Positions 16,912 through 26,464 are shown, counted from the first letter of the stretch. The stretch: DNA of 64,000 nucleotides from WFQV01 sp964611145 (GCA_964611145.1 CAZSYM010000004.1:46915-110914), one strand, 5' to 3'. A program made the numbers and translations. Notes: a model not told the origin generated them from the letters alone.

Positions 16912-18183
16912 ATGAGTTATAGTATAGAATTTGATTATCAAAAACGTTATTTGGACAACGGACTGGAAGTAATCCTGGTTAGGAAAAATGACGTCCCGCT
17001 TGTTGCCGTAAACATTTGGTATAAAGTGGGCTCTGCAAACGAAAGCCCCGATAAAACGGGCTTCGCACATCTTTTTGAACATATGATGTTTCAAGGTTCT
17101 CAGCATGTTAAAAAGGAGGAACATTTTAAATTCATTCAAGAAGCGGGCGGAATATCGAATGCTTCCACTTCATCGGATAGAACGAATTATTATGAGGTTC
17201 TCCCGTCTAATAATTTGGAATTGGCTCTCTGGTTGGAATCAGACCGAATGGGATTTTTCCTCCCCGCGTTGACGGAGGAAAAATTTCTAAACCAAAAGGA
17301 AGTTGTGATGAACGAAAGACTGGAAAGATATGACAATCAACCTTATGGACGAGCTTTTGAAATTCTATTTTCCAATCTTTATCCTAAGAATCATCCTTAT
17401 TCGTGGCCTACTATCGGCTGGATGGAACATATTCGAAATTTCGAATTGCAAGAGGTGGAAAAATTCTTTCGGAAATTTTATGTTCCGAACAACGCAACGT
17501 TAACAATAGTGGGCGATATAGATTATGACGATGCTTTTATGCTTGTGGAACGGTACTTTGGTGAAATACCGCCTAACGATTCTATCCCAAGTGTAAAAAC
17601 GGAAGATTTCGAGCTTTCGGAAAAGAAAGCTATTTCGCATTACGATAAAGTTAGTTTGCCGAGAATTTACATTGCCTTCCCCGCGGTAAAAAGCTATGCC
17701 GAGGATGATGCGGAATTAAATTTATTGGCTGATATTTTAACCAGCGGTAAAAATTCCGTTCTTTTCAAAGAACTTGTTTTTGAGAAGCAAATAGCTCAAA
17801 GTGTAACGGCGCTTCAATATTCGGGTAAATACGGCGGAGCTTTTGTTGTGTTTGCTACCGCAAAGCCTAATATTGATGCGGAGGAGCTTTCCTTTGAGCT
17901 TCATAGAACCTTGAAAAACTTTTTAGCAAGGGGAATCTCTAAAGAAGAATTGGAAAGAGCGCGCAACGGGATAAAATCTTTGTTCGTTTATTTTTTGCAA
18001 AATGTTGCCTCGCTGGCTGACCAGTTTAATCATTACAATTTTTATTTGAATGAACCGAATTCTTTTTCTTTCGATATTTCGAGGTATGAAAACGCAACCG
18101 TTGAAAAGACGCAAGAAGTTGCACGTAAGTATTTGGAAAGGAATTTTGTGGAATTGAGAATTTTACCCGAAGGAGGGAAATAA
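16912..18183 (+). CDS. M16 family zinc peptidase, catalytic subunit
   Basis: A 423-residue insulinase-like peptidase. The inverted zinc motif HxxEH is intact (HLFEH, residues 53-57), and the downstream glutamate is in NERLERYDNQPYG. The second half has the usual M16 C-terminal fold (PRIYIAFPAV). There is no signal peptide. M16B peptidases often work as pairs of one catalytic and one non-catalytic chain. The next gene, starting 2 bases after this stop, encodes such an inactive partner, so the two likely form a heterodimer that degrades peptides. Confidence 0.94.
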   Translation: MSYSIEFDYQKRYLDNGLEVILVRKNDVPLVAVNIWYKVGSANESPDKTGFAHLFEHMMFQGSQHVKKEEHFKFIQEAGGISNASTSSDRTNYYEVLPSNNLELALWLESDRMGFFLPALTEEKFLNQKEVVMNERLERYDNQPYGRAFEILFSNLYPKNHPYSWPTIGWMEHIRNFELQEVEKFFRKFYVPNNATLTIVGDIDYDDAFMLVERYFGEIPPNDSIPSVKTEDFELSEKKAISHYDKVSLPRIYIAFPAVKSYAEDDAELNLLADILTSGKNSVLFKELVFEKQIAQSVTALQYSGKYGGAFVVFATAKPNIDAEELSFELHRTLKNFLARGISKEELERARNGIKSLFVYFLQNVASLADQFNHYNFYLNEPNSFSFDISRYENATVEKTQEVARKYLERNFVELRILPEGGK

Positions 18184-18184
18184 A

Positions 18185-19537
18185 GTGTCGGTACTGCGAA
18201 ATCGAAAACCGCCCGAAAGACCGCTTCGGGATTTTCATCTGCCTGAAGTTAAAAAGTTCAAGTTGGGAAACGGACTAAAAATTACTTTTGTAGAAAAAAA
18301 GAATTTGCCCATTGTGCAAATGGCTTTACTTTTGGATGCCGGTTCCCGACGAGATGAAAAGGGAAAGGAAGGAACGGCTTATGCCTTAACTCTTTTGATA
18401 GATGAGGGAGCCGGTAAATACGATGCCTTGAAATTGGATGATGAGTTCGAAAAGCGCGGGTCTATTTTCTCAATTTCCGCCAATGTGGATACTTTCAATA
18501 TTTCCTTGCTTTCTTTGCGAGAACATTTCGAAAAGTCTTTGGAGATTTTCTCGGCTGTTTTGAAAAATCCTCATTTGAAGAAAAAAGACTTCGAGCGTGA
18601 GAAGAAAAAACAGATGACAAAAATTCTCGAACTCAAGGATAAGCCGAGTTATATCGCCAATGTGCTTTTCGATAAATATTTGTTTTCGCCCACGCCTTAC
18701 GCCGTTCCCACAATCGGATTTAAAGAAAGCGTTGAAAATATTGAGCTTTCGGATGTTCGTACTTTTTATGAAAGTTTTTTTTCTCCTTATTCGGCGGAAT
18801 TGATTGTGGTGGGAAATATTTCCATGAAGGAATTGAAAGAACTCTTGATTAAATATTTGGAAGATTGGGAAGGTAAAAATGTCAAGCCTTTTGGTAAGAG
18901 CGCTCCTCGTCCGAGCAAAAGGAAAATTATTTTTTATGATAAGCCCGGAGCGGCACAAAGCGAATTGCGGTTGGGACATTTGACGGATAGAAGAAATTTG
19001 CCCGATTACTTTCCGAAATTGATAGCCAATGCGATTTTAGGCGGCCATTTCGGCAGTAGATTGAATTCAAATTTGCGGGAGGCTAAAGGTTTTACTTACG
19101 GAATAAATTCTTCTTTTGATTACAATCGTATCGGAGGGAGTTTTTTAATTTCCACTTCCGTGGAAACTAAAAACACGATTGCCGCTGTGGAAGAAATTCT
19201 GAAAGAAACGCTTAGATTTAGGGAAGGAATAACGGATGAGGAATTGGAATTTGCGAAATCATTTCTCACTAAACGCTTTCCTTTGTATTTCGAAACATAC
19301 GGACAGATTGCCTCGAATCTTGCTTCCCTTATATTATTCGATTTACCCGATACTTTTTTCGATACGTACATTACCGATGTTATGAGCGTGGGTAAGGAGG
19401 AGGTCCTTAGAACGATAAAAGAGAAGATTCGTCCGAACGATTTTATCCTTGTGATTGTGGGAGACAGACAAAAATTGGAAAAGGATTTGGAAAAGTGCTC
19501 ACATTTCGAAGGTATCGAAATAGTGGAAGGGAAATAA
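18185..19537 (+). CDS. M16 family peptidase-like, non-catalytic subunit
   Basis: A 450-residue M16 homologue that starts with GTG two bases after its catalytic partner. The position of HxxEH is occupied by YALTLLIDEG, so the zinc ligands are missing. The C-terminal half keeps the substrate-groove Arg/Tyr region (NLREAKGFTYGINSSF), as in the regulatory subunits of M16B dimers such as YmxG/PqqL-type pairs. It probably supplies half of the chamber. A bidirectional terminator follows. No signal peptide is seen, so the site of action is uncertain. Confidence 0.9.
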   Translation: MSVLRNRKPPERPLRDFHLPEVKKFKLGNGLKITFVEKKNLPIVQMALLLDAGSRRDEKGKEGTAYALTLLIDEGAGKYDALKLDDEFEKRGSIFSISANVDTFNISLLSLREHFEKSLEIFSAVLKNPHLKKKDFEREKKKQMTKILELKDKPSYIANVLFDKYLFSPTPYAVPTIGFKESVENIELSDVRTFYESFFSPYSAELIVVGNISMKELKELLIKYLEDWEGKNVKPFGKSAPRPSKRKIIFYDKPGAAQSELRLGHLTDRRNLPDYFPKLIANAILGGHFGSRLNSNLREAKGFTYGINSSFDYNRIGGSFLISTSVETKNTIAAVEEILKETLRFREGITDEELEFAKSFLTKRFPLYFETYGQIASNLASLILFDLPDTFFDTYITDVMSVGKEEVLRTIKEKIRPNDFILVIVGDRQKLEKDLEKCSHFEGIEIVEGK

Positions 19538-19564
19538 TTTGTTCGGCGGGAAATTTTTAGGCAC

Positions 19565-19594
19565 AAAAAAAGGCGGGTTGTTCCCGCCTTTTTT
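19565..19594. terminator. Bidirectional terminator between M16 pair and fusA-like gene
   Basis: The stem GGCGGG/CCCGCC with a TTGTT loop is flanked by a run of As on one side and Ts on the other. It can stop transcription from both converging operons. Confidence 0.92.
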
Positions 19595-19612
19595 GTATGG
19601 TTTAATTAACCG

Positions 19613-21703
19613 TTATTCTTCTTCTTTTGCCTTCTTGTATTCTTCGATTATTTTGGCTTCGATTTCTTTTGGCACTTCCTCGTAATGCGAGAAAGCTCGA
19701 GTGTGCATTCCCCGCCCTTGAGTCAATGAACGGAGATGAGTCGAATATTTGTAAAGCTCGGACAAGGGAACTTTTGCACGAATTATTTGGAAAGGTCCTT
19801 CGGAATCCATTCCAAGAATTTTACCGCGACGTGAGGAAATATCGCCCATTACGTCGCCCATGTATTCATCGGGAACCTTAATCGTAATATCGTAAATAGG
19901 CTCCAGAATAACCGGATTGGCTTCGAGGAATCCTTTCTTAAAGGCTTGCGAAGCCGCAATTTTAAAGGATACTTCGTCGGAGTCAACGGAGTGGAAAGTA
20001 CCGTCGAAAAGAGTAACCTTAACATCCACTACTTTCGAACCGGTTAAAATACCTTTGTCCATTATCTCGCGAATACCCTTCTCAACGGCGGGAATGAATC
20101 GACCGGGTACTACGCCGCCGACGATTGCGTCCACGAATTCGAAGCCTGCGCCGCGCGGTAGAGGTTCCAGTTTAAGATGAACATGTCCGTATTGTCCCCT
20201 TCCGCCCGATTGTTTTTTATGTTTATATTCGGCGTCTTCCGCTACGCCTTTTATGGTTTCTCTATACGGAATTTTAGGTTCGACCAAGTCCACTTCCACA
20301 TTGTAACGTTCTTTCAGAAGTCGAACGGCAAGAGCCAATTGTAATTCGCCCTGTCCGGAAACTATCGTTTGTGAAAGTTCGGGGTCGAAATGAACGGTAA
20401 GCGTGGGATCTTCCTCGTGAACGGTGTGAAGCCCCGAAGCTATTTTATCCTCGTCTCCTTTGGATTTGGGCTGTATGGCTCCTCGTATTACGGGCTCGGG
20501 GAATTCGATGGAAGGAAGCACCACGAGGAAATTCTTGGATGCTAATGTGTCTCCCGTATGGGTGTCTTTTAACTTAACTACGGCGCCAATATCTCCCGCG
20601 TGGACAGCGCCGATTTCTTTCCGGGTTTTTCCATTGAGGACGAATAATTGTCCCAAGCGTTCGGTTTGATTTTTTACGGTGTTCTGCAAATCCATTCCTG
20701 GAGTTAACACACCGGAATACACTTTAAAGATAGAAAGCTCGCCAACATGTGCTTCGTTCAAGGATTTGAACACCTGTAAAACCGGTTCGCCGTTTTCGTC
20801 GCAAACCACTTCCACTTCCTCGTCCTTGCCTGCCCATTTGGCTTTTGGGGCTTCTCTATCCAACGGGGAGGGGAAGTATTCCTGAGCGAAATCCATGAAA
20901 TTCGAAATTCCGACCGCTTTTTCGGCGGATACCGCAAAGACCGGCACGAGTCCACCGGCAACTATTGCTTTTTTAATGCCTTCGCGTAAATCGTCGCCTT
21001 CCAGCGTTCCTTCCTCGAAGAACTTGTTCAACAAGTCTTCATCGGATTCGGCAATTTTTTCTATTAATTCTTCTCTTAAACTTTCGGCTTTTTCTTTCAA
21101 GTCTGCGGGAATTTCTTCTTCCGTAACTTTCTTTGAACCCGGCTCGCCGAAAGTCAATTTTTTCATTTTGATTAAATCTATGACGGCATTGAAATTTACG
21201 CCTTCGCTAACGGGAAAGGAGATGATGGTTGCATCCCCGCTTAGTCTTTCTTTTACCAGCTTGAAAGTTTCGTCGAATTTTGAATGTTCATTATCGATTT
21301 TATTGATGATTACCGCTGCGGGGAGATTGTATTTTTTGACATAATCCCATGTGGTTTCCGTTCCCACCTCGACACCTTCCGCACTTTTAACGACTGCGAC
21401 GGCGGTATCGACAACGTGGAGGGAACTAATTACCTGTCCGATGAAATCGGTATATCCGGGAGTGTCCACAAAGTTTAATTTTGTGTTTTTCCATTCCACA
21501 TGCAAGGGCGCTGCGGAAATGGAAATTTTTCTTTCGATTTCGAAAGGCGAATAATCCGAAATAGTATTGCCTTCATCAACGGAACCTATTCTATTTGTTT
21601 CCCCGGCAGTGAAAAGCATAACTTCCGAAATGGAAGTTTTCCCACTGCCGCCATGTCCAATGAACGCTAAATTCCTAATCTCTTCTGCTTTGTACTCTTT
21701 CAA
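19613..21703 (-). CDS. Elongation factor G-like GTPase
   Basis: A 696-residue protein with all EF-G domains: GTPase (1-280), domain II (about 300-390), III-V to the end (PYRETIKG, GGRGQYGHV, VPDEYMGDVMGD, and RGKILGM). The P-loop is GHGGSGKT (16-23), not the canonical AHIDAGKT. DTPG is at 80-83 and NKID at 134-137. Switch I reads ERKISI instead of ERGITI. These features match the EF-G-like subgroup (EF-G2), which lacks or has reduced classical translocase function; the role is unclear. It is probably not the housekeeping fusA, and no ribosomal-protein genes flank it. Downstream of DUF948 and YtxH genes on the same strand. Confidence 0.88.
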   Translation of the reverse strand: MKEYKAEEIRNLAFIGHGGSGKTSISEVMLFTAGETNRIGSVDEGNTISDYSPFEIERKISISAAPLHVEWKNTKLNFVDTPGYTDFIGQVISSLHVVDTAVAVVKSAEGVEVGTETTWDYVKKYNLPAAVIINKIDNEHSKFDETFKLVKERLSGDATIISFPVSEGVNFNAVIDLIKMKKLTFGEPGSKKVTEEEIPADLKEKAESLREELIEKIAESDEDLLNKFFEEGTLEGDDLREGIKKAIVAGGLVPVFAVSAEKAVGISNFMDFAQEYFPSPLDREAPKAKWAGKDEEVEVVCDENGEPVLQVFKSLNEAHVGELSIFKVYSGVLTPGMDLQNTVKNQTERLGQLFVLNGKTRKEIGAVHAGDIGAVVKLKDTHTGDTLASKNFLVVLPSIEFPEPVIRGAIQPKSKGDEDKIASGLHTVHEEDPTLTVHFDPELSQTIVSGQGELQLALAVRLLKERYNVEVDLVEPKIPYRETIKGVAEDAEYKHKKQSGGRGQYGHVHLKLEPLPRGAGFEFVDAIVGGVVPGRFIPAVEKGIREIMDKGILTGSKVVDVKVTLFDGTFHSVDSDEVSFKIAASQAFKKGFLEANPVILEPIYDITIKVPDEYMGDVMGDISSRRGKILGMDSEGPFQIIRAKVPLSELYKYSTHLRSLTQGRGMHTRAFSHYEEVPKEIEAKIIEEYKKAKEEE

Positions 21704-21739
21704 ATTTCCTCCGAATTCTTATTAGTGTTTATTTTTAAT

Positions 21740-22117
21740 TTACTTTTTCAATTCGTGCAGAAAGACAAGAACCCCTTTGGAAAGAGCCGAAAGATTTTTA
21801 ATCAAATTCGGGACTCTTTTCGAGGGGTCGTTTTCTTTTTTGAGCAAACTTATTTTTGAAAAGCCTTCTTCGATGTCTTTGAAGTAATTTTTGATTTTTT
21901 CCACTTGCGATTCGGCTTCCGAAGAAACGGCGAGAGCTTTTTCCGTTATCTCGTTCACATTTTCCAGAATGGGATTAAGTCTCTCCGTTACTTCGGACAA
22001 ATCCTTTTCGAGTAATTCGAGATTTTCGTTTACCTTCTTGAGTGTAATAATTAAATACACCACCAAGGCGGAGGCTAAGACTATCAACACCGCTACAAGA
22101 ATGTCTATTAGCCCCAC
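21740..22117 (-). CDS. DUF948-like single-pass membrane protein
   Basis: A 125-residue protein with one N-terminal membrane helix (about residues 5-26) and a long coiled coil (KKVNENLELLEKDLSEVTERL). It resembles the DUF948/YoxC family of small membrane coiled-coil proteins. It follows a YtxH gene with one base between; the YtxH-DUF948 pairing is common in Bacteria and is thought to relate to envelope or stress functions, though no activity is known. It lies 36 bases upstream of the EF-G-like gene and may share its transcript. Confidence 0.8.
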   Translation of the reverse strand: MGLIDILVAVLIVLASALVVYLIITLKKVNENLELLEKDLSEVTERLNPILENVNEITEKALAVSSEAESQVEKIKNYFKDIEEGFSKISLLKKENDPSKRVPNLIKNLSALSKGVLVFLHELKK

Positions 22118-22118
22118 C

Positions 22119-22535
22119 TTATGCTTCCTTTTCCGTTTTATAGGTTTCTAAACCGGCTTTGATTGCTTCTTTAAGCTTTCCTGTTTGCTTTTCCACTTTT
22201 TTTTTACTCTCTTCTACTATGGTGCCGGTTTTTTTCTTTGCCTCGGTTATGATTTCTTCGGCTTCGGAGAGTAGCTCTTCCACTTTCTTTTTAGCGTCAG
22301 CCACCAATTCTTCGGACTTTTTCTTTCCTTCGTTTATCAAATCGGTAGCCTTGTCCTTTGCCTCTTCCAAGTATTTTTCGGCATCGTCGCGGAAATCATC
22401 CGCATTTTTCTTTAAATCGTTTCTGAATTCTTTCCCGCTCTTAGGCGCGTAAAGCAACGCTATTAAAGAACCTACTAAACCACCCGCTAAAAAGCCGATA
22501 AATAGCCCTTTTCCCATTCCGTTATCTTCGTTCAT
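22119..22535 (-). CDS. YtxH domain protein
   Basis: A 138-residue protein with the YtxH N-terminal signature: a glycine-rich membrane helix (GLFIGFLAGGLVGSLIALLYAP) followed by KSGKEFR. The rest is a Lys/Glu-rich, alanine-rich coiled helix with near-heptad repeats (EEAKDKATDLINEGKKK...), similar to LEA-like apolipoproteins. The role is unknown; B. subtilis YtxH is a general stress protein. It precedes the DUF948 gene in the same transcription unit. Confidence 0.88.
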   Translation of the reverse strand: MNEDNGMGKGLFIGFLAGGLVGSLIALLYAPKSGKEFRNDLKKNADDFRDDAEKYLEEAKDKATDLINEGKKKSEELVADAKKKVEELLSEAEEIITEAKKKTGTIVEESKKKVEKQTGKLKEAIKAGLETYKTEKEA

Positions 22536-22686
22536 TTTAACCTCCCAATAATTAATTTAGAATTGTGAAAATAATAACGATTTCCGTGATTTTCAAGGAT
22601 ACGAGCTTTTTTTCTTAAAAATTTTATTGACTTTTTTACGGAGAGTTTTGTGTAAATTAAAATTCGAGATAAATGATATTGACAAG

Positions 22687-22723
22687 AAAAGCCTTTGAGG
22701 TAAAATTTTGCCTTAGGCGTTTT
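22687..22723 (-). terminator. Possible terminator at the end of the flippase gene
   Basis: The arms AAAAGCCT (22687-22694) and AGGCgTTTT (22715-22723) can pair with one bulge, and on the minus strand are followed by TTTTC. The stop codon of the membrane protein lies inside. Imperfect, so only a suggestion. Confidence 0.4.
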
Positions 22724-23678
22724 CTTCGTCAAAACTTTCCAATTTTTCCCCGAATTTCTTTTTGTAAAGCCAGAGGGCGAAAATTCCTATCAAAACGGCG
22801 AACCAGAGGGTTACCGCTCTTGTTATCAAAGTGGCCGCCACGGCGATGTTTATTTCTTTCGATGCCTCGAATACAAAGTATGTAAGCGAACCATCCGTGA
22901 TGCCCAAGCCCGCAGGTAACATGGTTATGGAACCGACAATAGTGGCGAAAGCGTAAGCGAAACCCGACCACAGCGCCGAGACGTTTATGTTGAAACTCAT
23001 AAGAATTAAATGAAACTCCAAGCATTCGAGTATCCAAGCGAAAATGCTTATGAAAGTCATTTCGTAAAGGGGTTTGAGTTTTAGCAAAGCGTAAGCGCTT
23101 TCATAAGCGGTTAGCATGTGCGTCGTATATTTGTTTAATAGTTTTACTTTCCCGAGGAGTGAGATTATCTTGAGAGAGAATTTTTCCGATGCGATGATGA
23201 GTGTAAGTAAAATGAAGAATAGGGAAGTGATGATTACTATTGTTTTCCCGTAATCGAAATAGAAAGCGCCTATTAAAGCAATGATTAGAAGAGAATAAAA
23301 ATCGGTTATTCTTTCGGCGAACATTACGGGCAAAGTTTTGCTGACGGGTTCGTCGGTAGAGAGCTTTACTAGATATGCTTTCAGCGCTTCCCCAAATTTC
23401 CCCGGTGTGATACTCATTATTAAACCCGCCATAAAAATATGGAAGGATTCCTTGGGCGAAATTCGAATATTAAGCAATTTTAGGTAATAATGATATTTTA
23501 GAAATCTTATTGTATAATTTCCGAAGGACATTAAAAGTAACAGAGGCAAAAGGATAACGGGGAAAATTTCCAGTGCTTTAAGAACCGATTTATAATCGGC
23601 GTAAATGGAAAGCGCCAAATAAATAAGAGCGGAGACAATGGTAACCCATATCAGATTTTTTTTAAGCTTTTTAATCAC
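22713..23678 (-). CDS. Flippase-like/lysylphosphatidylglycerol synthase TM-region protein
   Basis: A 321-residue integral membrane protein with about eight hydrophobic segments. It matches the UPF0104/AglD-MprF TM family, with the motifs SITPGKFGEALKAYLV and LPAGLGITDGSLTYFVF. Relatives flip or transfer lipid-linked molecules, but the soluble synthetase domain of MprF is absent. The start is GTG, overlapping the maf stop by 8 bases. The substrate is unknown. Confidence 0.87.
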   Translation of the reverse strand: MIKKLKKNLIWVTIVSALIYLALSIYADYKSVLKALEIFPVILLPLLLLMSFGNYTIRFLKYHYYLKLLNIRISPKESFHIFMAGLIMSITPGKFGEALKAYLVKLSTDEPVSKTLPVMFAERITDFYSLLIIALIGAFYFDYGKTIVIITSLFFILLTLIIASEKFSLKIISLLGKVKLLNKYTTHMLTAYESAYALLKLKPLYEMTFISIFAWILECLEFHLILMSFNINVSALWSGFAYAFATIVGSITMLPAGLGITDGSLTYFVFEASKEINIAVAATLITRAVTLWFAVLIGIFALWLYKKKFGEKLESFDEENA

Positions 23679-24255
23679 CGAGTATTTCCTTTAATGCTTG
23701 GAAAATGTCGGAAAGGGGTAATCCGACAACGTTGTAATAGCATCCCTTTATATTTTTGACGAATACCGCACCGTAATCGTCTTGTATTCCGTAAGCTCCG
23801 GCTTTGTCCATTGGGCTACCGCCCCTTACGTATTCACGAATTTCACCCTTCGAAATCTCTCTGAATGTAACTGCCGTTTTACGATATCCCGCAATGGTTT
23901 TCTTGTTTTGGGAATTAAATATTGCAAAGCCAGTATAAACATAATGGGTCTTGCCGCTAAGAGTGGCAAGCATTGTCTCGGCTTCTTTCTTGTTTTTCGG
24001 TTTCCCCAACACTTTTCCTTCGAGGACGACAATAGTATCGGCGGTGATTATTATTCCTTTTCGTACCTTTTTTTGAGCGGCAGTTAACTTTTCCATCGCC
24101 AGGCGTTTTACCGTCTTGACGGGATGCTCGCCGTCCAGAAAATTTTCATGAATGTTCACGGAAAAGGTTTTGAATTTAAGCCCTATTTGCTTGAGCAGTT
24201 TTTTTCTGCGGGGCGAGGCTGAAGCAAGATAAATCGGTACTTCGGATTTGAGCAT
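23671..24255 (-). CDS. maf: Maf-like nucleoside triphosphate pyrophosphatase
   Basis: A 194-residue protein from the ATG at 24255 (the TTG two codons earlier is less likely). The motif LASASPRRKKLL opens it, and the catalytic loop ITADTIVV with Asp follows, then GKPKNKKEA and MDKAGAYGIQD. Maf proteins hydrolyse non-canonical or canonical NTPs (dTTP/UTP pyrophosphatase group) and remove damaged nucleotides. Overlaps the flippase gene by 8 bases. Confidence 0.95.
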   Translation of the reverse strand: MLKSEVPIYLASASPRRKKLLKQIGLKFKTFSVNIHENFLDGEHPVKTVKRLAMEKLTAAQKKVRKGIIITADTIVVLEGKVLGKPKNKKEAETMLATLSGKTHYVYTGFAIFNSQNKKTIAGYRKTAVTFREISKGEIREYVRGGSPMDKAGAYGIQDDYGAVFVKNIKGCYYNVVGLPLSDIFQALKEILGD

Positions 24256-24295
24256 TGTCAATTCGGAAATTATTTAAGAGGAAAAGAGTTAAAGC

Positions 24296-24703
24296 CTATC
24301 GGAATAAGGCTTTGATGCTACCCCATGTTCTTTTGACACTGGAAACATTGTGCGAAACGGATACTTCGCCGGAATAAGAAATACTGTTGTCGTTATCGAC
24401 TATTTTTAATCTATAAATGTAAAGTGTCCCCGTTGTCTTGAAAGCGCTTTCATCTCTGAATGTATAATAAGAACTACCACCCTTTGCATGAATGGTTGCA
24501 ATGTCAATAAATTCGCTGTTAGCGGTTTTACGCTGTACTACAAATTCTTTTAGATTTGTTTCTTGTGTGGTTTGCCATTCCACTATAATATCATTGCCGT
24601 CGCTATGTGCCTGGAGCATGGAGATTAGTGCTCCTCCAAGTATTATTCCCGCGCTTGTTAAGAAGGCAACTAATACCAAATATGTGAAAGTCTTCTTTTT
24701 CAT
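24296..24703 (-). CDS. Small exported protein, unknown function
   Basis: A 135-residue protein with an N-terminal hydrophobic segment (about 6-30), which is a signal peptide or anchor. The rest resembles the beta-sandwich segments often placed just before T9SS tails in Bacteroidota secreted proteins: EWQTTQETNLKEFVVQR, FRDES and YIYRLKIVDNDNSISYS. Here the domain stands alone without a sorting tail. Unknown function. Lies 40 bases upstream of maf, and may share its transcript. Confidence 0.6.
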   Translation of the reverse strand: MKKKTFTYLVLVAFLTSAGIILGGALISMLQAHSDGNDIIVEWQTTQETNLKEFVVQRKTANSEFIDIATIHAKGGSSYYTFRDESAFKTTGTLYIYRLKIVDNDNSISYSGEVSVSHNVSSVKRTWGSIKALFR

Positions 24704-24931
24704 GCTTACAAATATATCTTACTATATTCTGAGTGTCAAGAAAGAAAAGATTAATTTCCCCGCTTGTGATGTGTCTCGCACTTTCTAAAGGAAGAGCCAA
24801 AACGTGATTTTGTTACGATTGTTAAACAATTCCAGCTCTTTGCCTTAAATAAAACTTGACATTTTAGTTTGTAATTCCATATTTTCATAACTCGTAAATC
24901 TTTTCGTTTCACTAATAAGTGGAGGAGTCCT

Positions 24932-26410
24932 ATGAGGCTTTCTAAAGTTTTAACCACACTGTTTATAGCACTTCTACTTAGCTTACCAAATTATTCTCAA
25001 ACGTTTGATGGACAATGGAGTTGTGCTTATGCCACAACGGACGATCAGGCTAATGGTACGGGACAGCGTACTATGGCAGTAGCTACATTGGGTAATGATA
25101 AGTTTGTTGCTTTGATTAATCGTTCTTCTAAAGACGCTTATTACCTGGTTGGATATGCAAATGCTGACTCCGTAAATGGAAGATTAGGCAAAATCCCCTA
25201 TAATAAAGAAGGATTGAAAACATTGTGGTCTAATATTTTTGATATGGTTACGCTTAATGACCCGCGAGGAATAGCACGCTATCAAGATGCTAATGGTCCT
25301 ACAAACATCGTTGTGGTTGCTAATAATGATGACGACCATAGCCTTTTAAAGTTTGAGTTGAAAGAGGATAGCGTTTATACCTATCCTGAAAGACTTAAAA
25401 CGGGTATGATGCCTTTATGGGCTGTGGATGTTGACGGAAATGGCGATGTGTTCGTAACAACGCAGGGCGATTCCACTACACCAGCCCAAGTTCTTATTTT
25501 TGGTAATCCGACAATCGAAAGCGGATGGCAATCCGGTACTCATGAATCGGCGAATGGCCCTTTGTTTGCCATTACTTTGCCCGAGCCCGGAACCGCAAGG
25601 GGAATAGCGGTTAATAGCGAAGCTACGGTTATTTATGTTTCGAATTATATGACTAAGAAAATTTATTGTTACGTGGGAGATTTGCAAAACGGATATACAC
25701 TTTATGACGGTTTCAATTTCCAAATGGAGGGAATGTATCAGTCTACCGTTGATACTACGGAAACAGGCTTGTTCGAAGTGGGACCATGGGGACTTAAATT
25801 TATGGACGGAAATAATATTTTATTTGCCGCTGCAGCTGCGAATTTCCACACGGGTACTGGTTATGAATATAGCCGTATTTATGCAATTAATCCCAATACC
25901 GGCGAGATTATGGATACTGTGGATGTGGCAGCATGGAACTATGCAGTTACGGGCGCTTATAATAATCGTACAAATAATATTGCTTCCGGTTATGCTTCCA
26001 CTTATTCTATTGATTACGATGCCGAGAAAAATCTTTATTCCCAATCTTATTATGGCTGGACAGTTGAAAAATGGGTTTACTCGGGAACACTGCCGACTAT
26101 TCCGCTTACGATTACTTCTGTTAAGAAATCAAATGAAACCGTTCCTACGAAATTTGCTTTAAGTCAGAATTATCCCAATCCTTTTAACCCCACTACTGTA
26201 ATTGAGTTTTCCCTCCCCGAAAGTGCCAATATTACCCTTTCTGTTTATTCAATTACGGGACAGCTGGTTAAAACTTTGGCAAAAGGGAATTATAAGGCTG
26301 GAAATTACAAAGTTTCATTTGATGCTTCAGGACTTTCTTCCGGTACTTATATATATAGGCTTACAAATGGGAAGTCTATAATTGCAAGGAAAATGTTATT
26401 GCTTAAATAA
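24932..26410 (+). CDS. T9SS-exported protein with beta-propeller-like body
   Basis: A 492-residue secreted protein. A signal peptide (ending NYSQ, about residue 23) is preceded by a clear GGAGG ribosome binding site. The body has short repeated beta segments of the NHL or SMP-30 kind (GNDKFVALINRSSKDAYYL, VDVDGNGDVFVTTQ, RGIAVNSEATVIYVSNY), suggesting a propeller. The last about 80 residues are a type A T9SS sorting domain (NYPNPFNPTT, then GxVxxL-like and GTYIYRL). It would cross the outer membrane by T9SS. The function is not recognised. The gene is followed by the FG-GAP protein, 54 bases later, and probably shares its transcript. Confidence 0.85.
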   Translation: MRLSKVLTTLFIALLLSLPNYSQTFDGQWSCAYATTDDQANGTGQRTMAVATLGNDKFVALINRSSKDAYYLVGYANADSVNGRLGKIPYNKEGLKTLWSNIFDMVTLNDPRGIARYQDANGPTNIVVVANNDDDHSLLKFELKEDSVYTYPERLKTGMMPLWAVDVDGNGDVFVTTQGDSTTPAQVLIFGNPTIESGWQSGTHESANGPLFAITLPEPGTARGIAVNSEATVIYVSNYMTKKIYCYVGDLQNGYTLYDGFNFQMEGMYQSTVDTTETGLFEVGPWGLKFMDGNNILFAAAAANFHTGTGYEYSRIYAINPNTGEIMDTVDVAAWNYAVTGAYNNRTNNIASGYASTYSIDYDAEKNLYSQSYYGWTVEKWVYSGTLPTIPLTITSVKKSNETVPTKFALSQNYPNPFNPTTVIEFSLPESANITLSVYSITGQLVKTLAKGNYKAGNYKVSFDASGLSSGTYIYRLTNGKSIIARKMLLLK

Positions 26411-26464
26411 AAAGTAATTATGAAAACTAATTCACTCAAATCAAAAATCTTCATAGGAGGTTCT

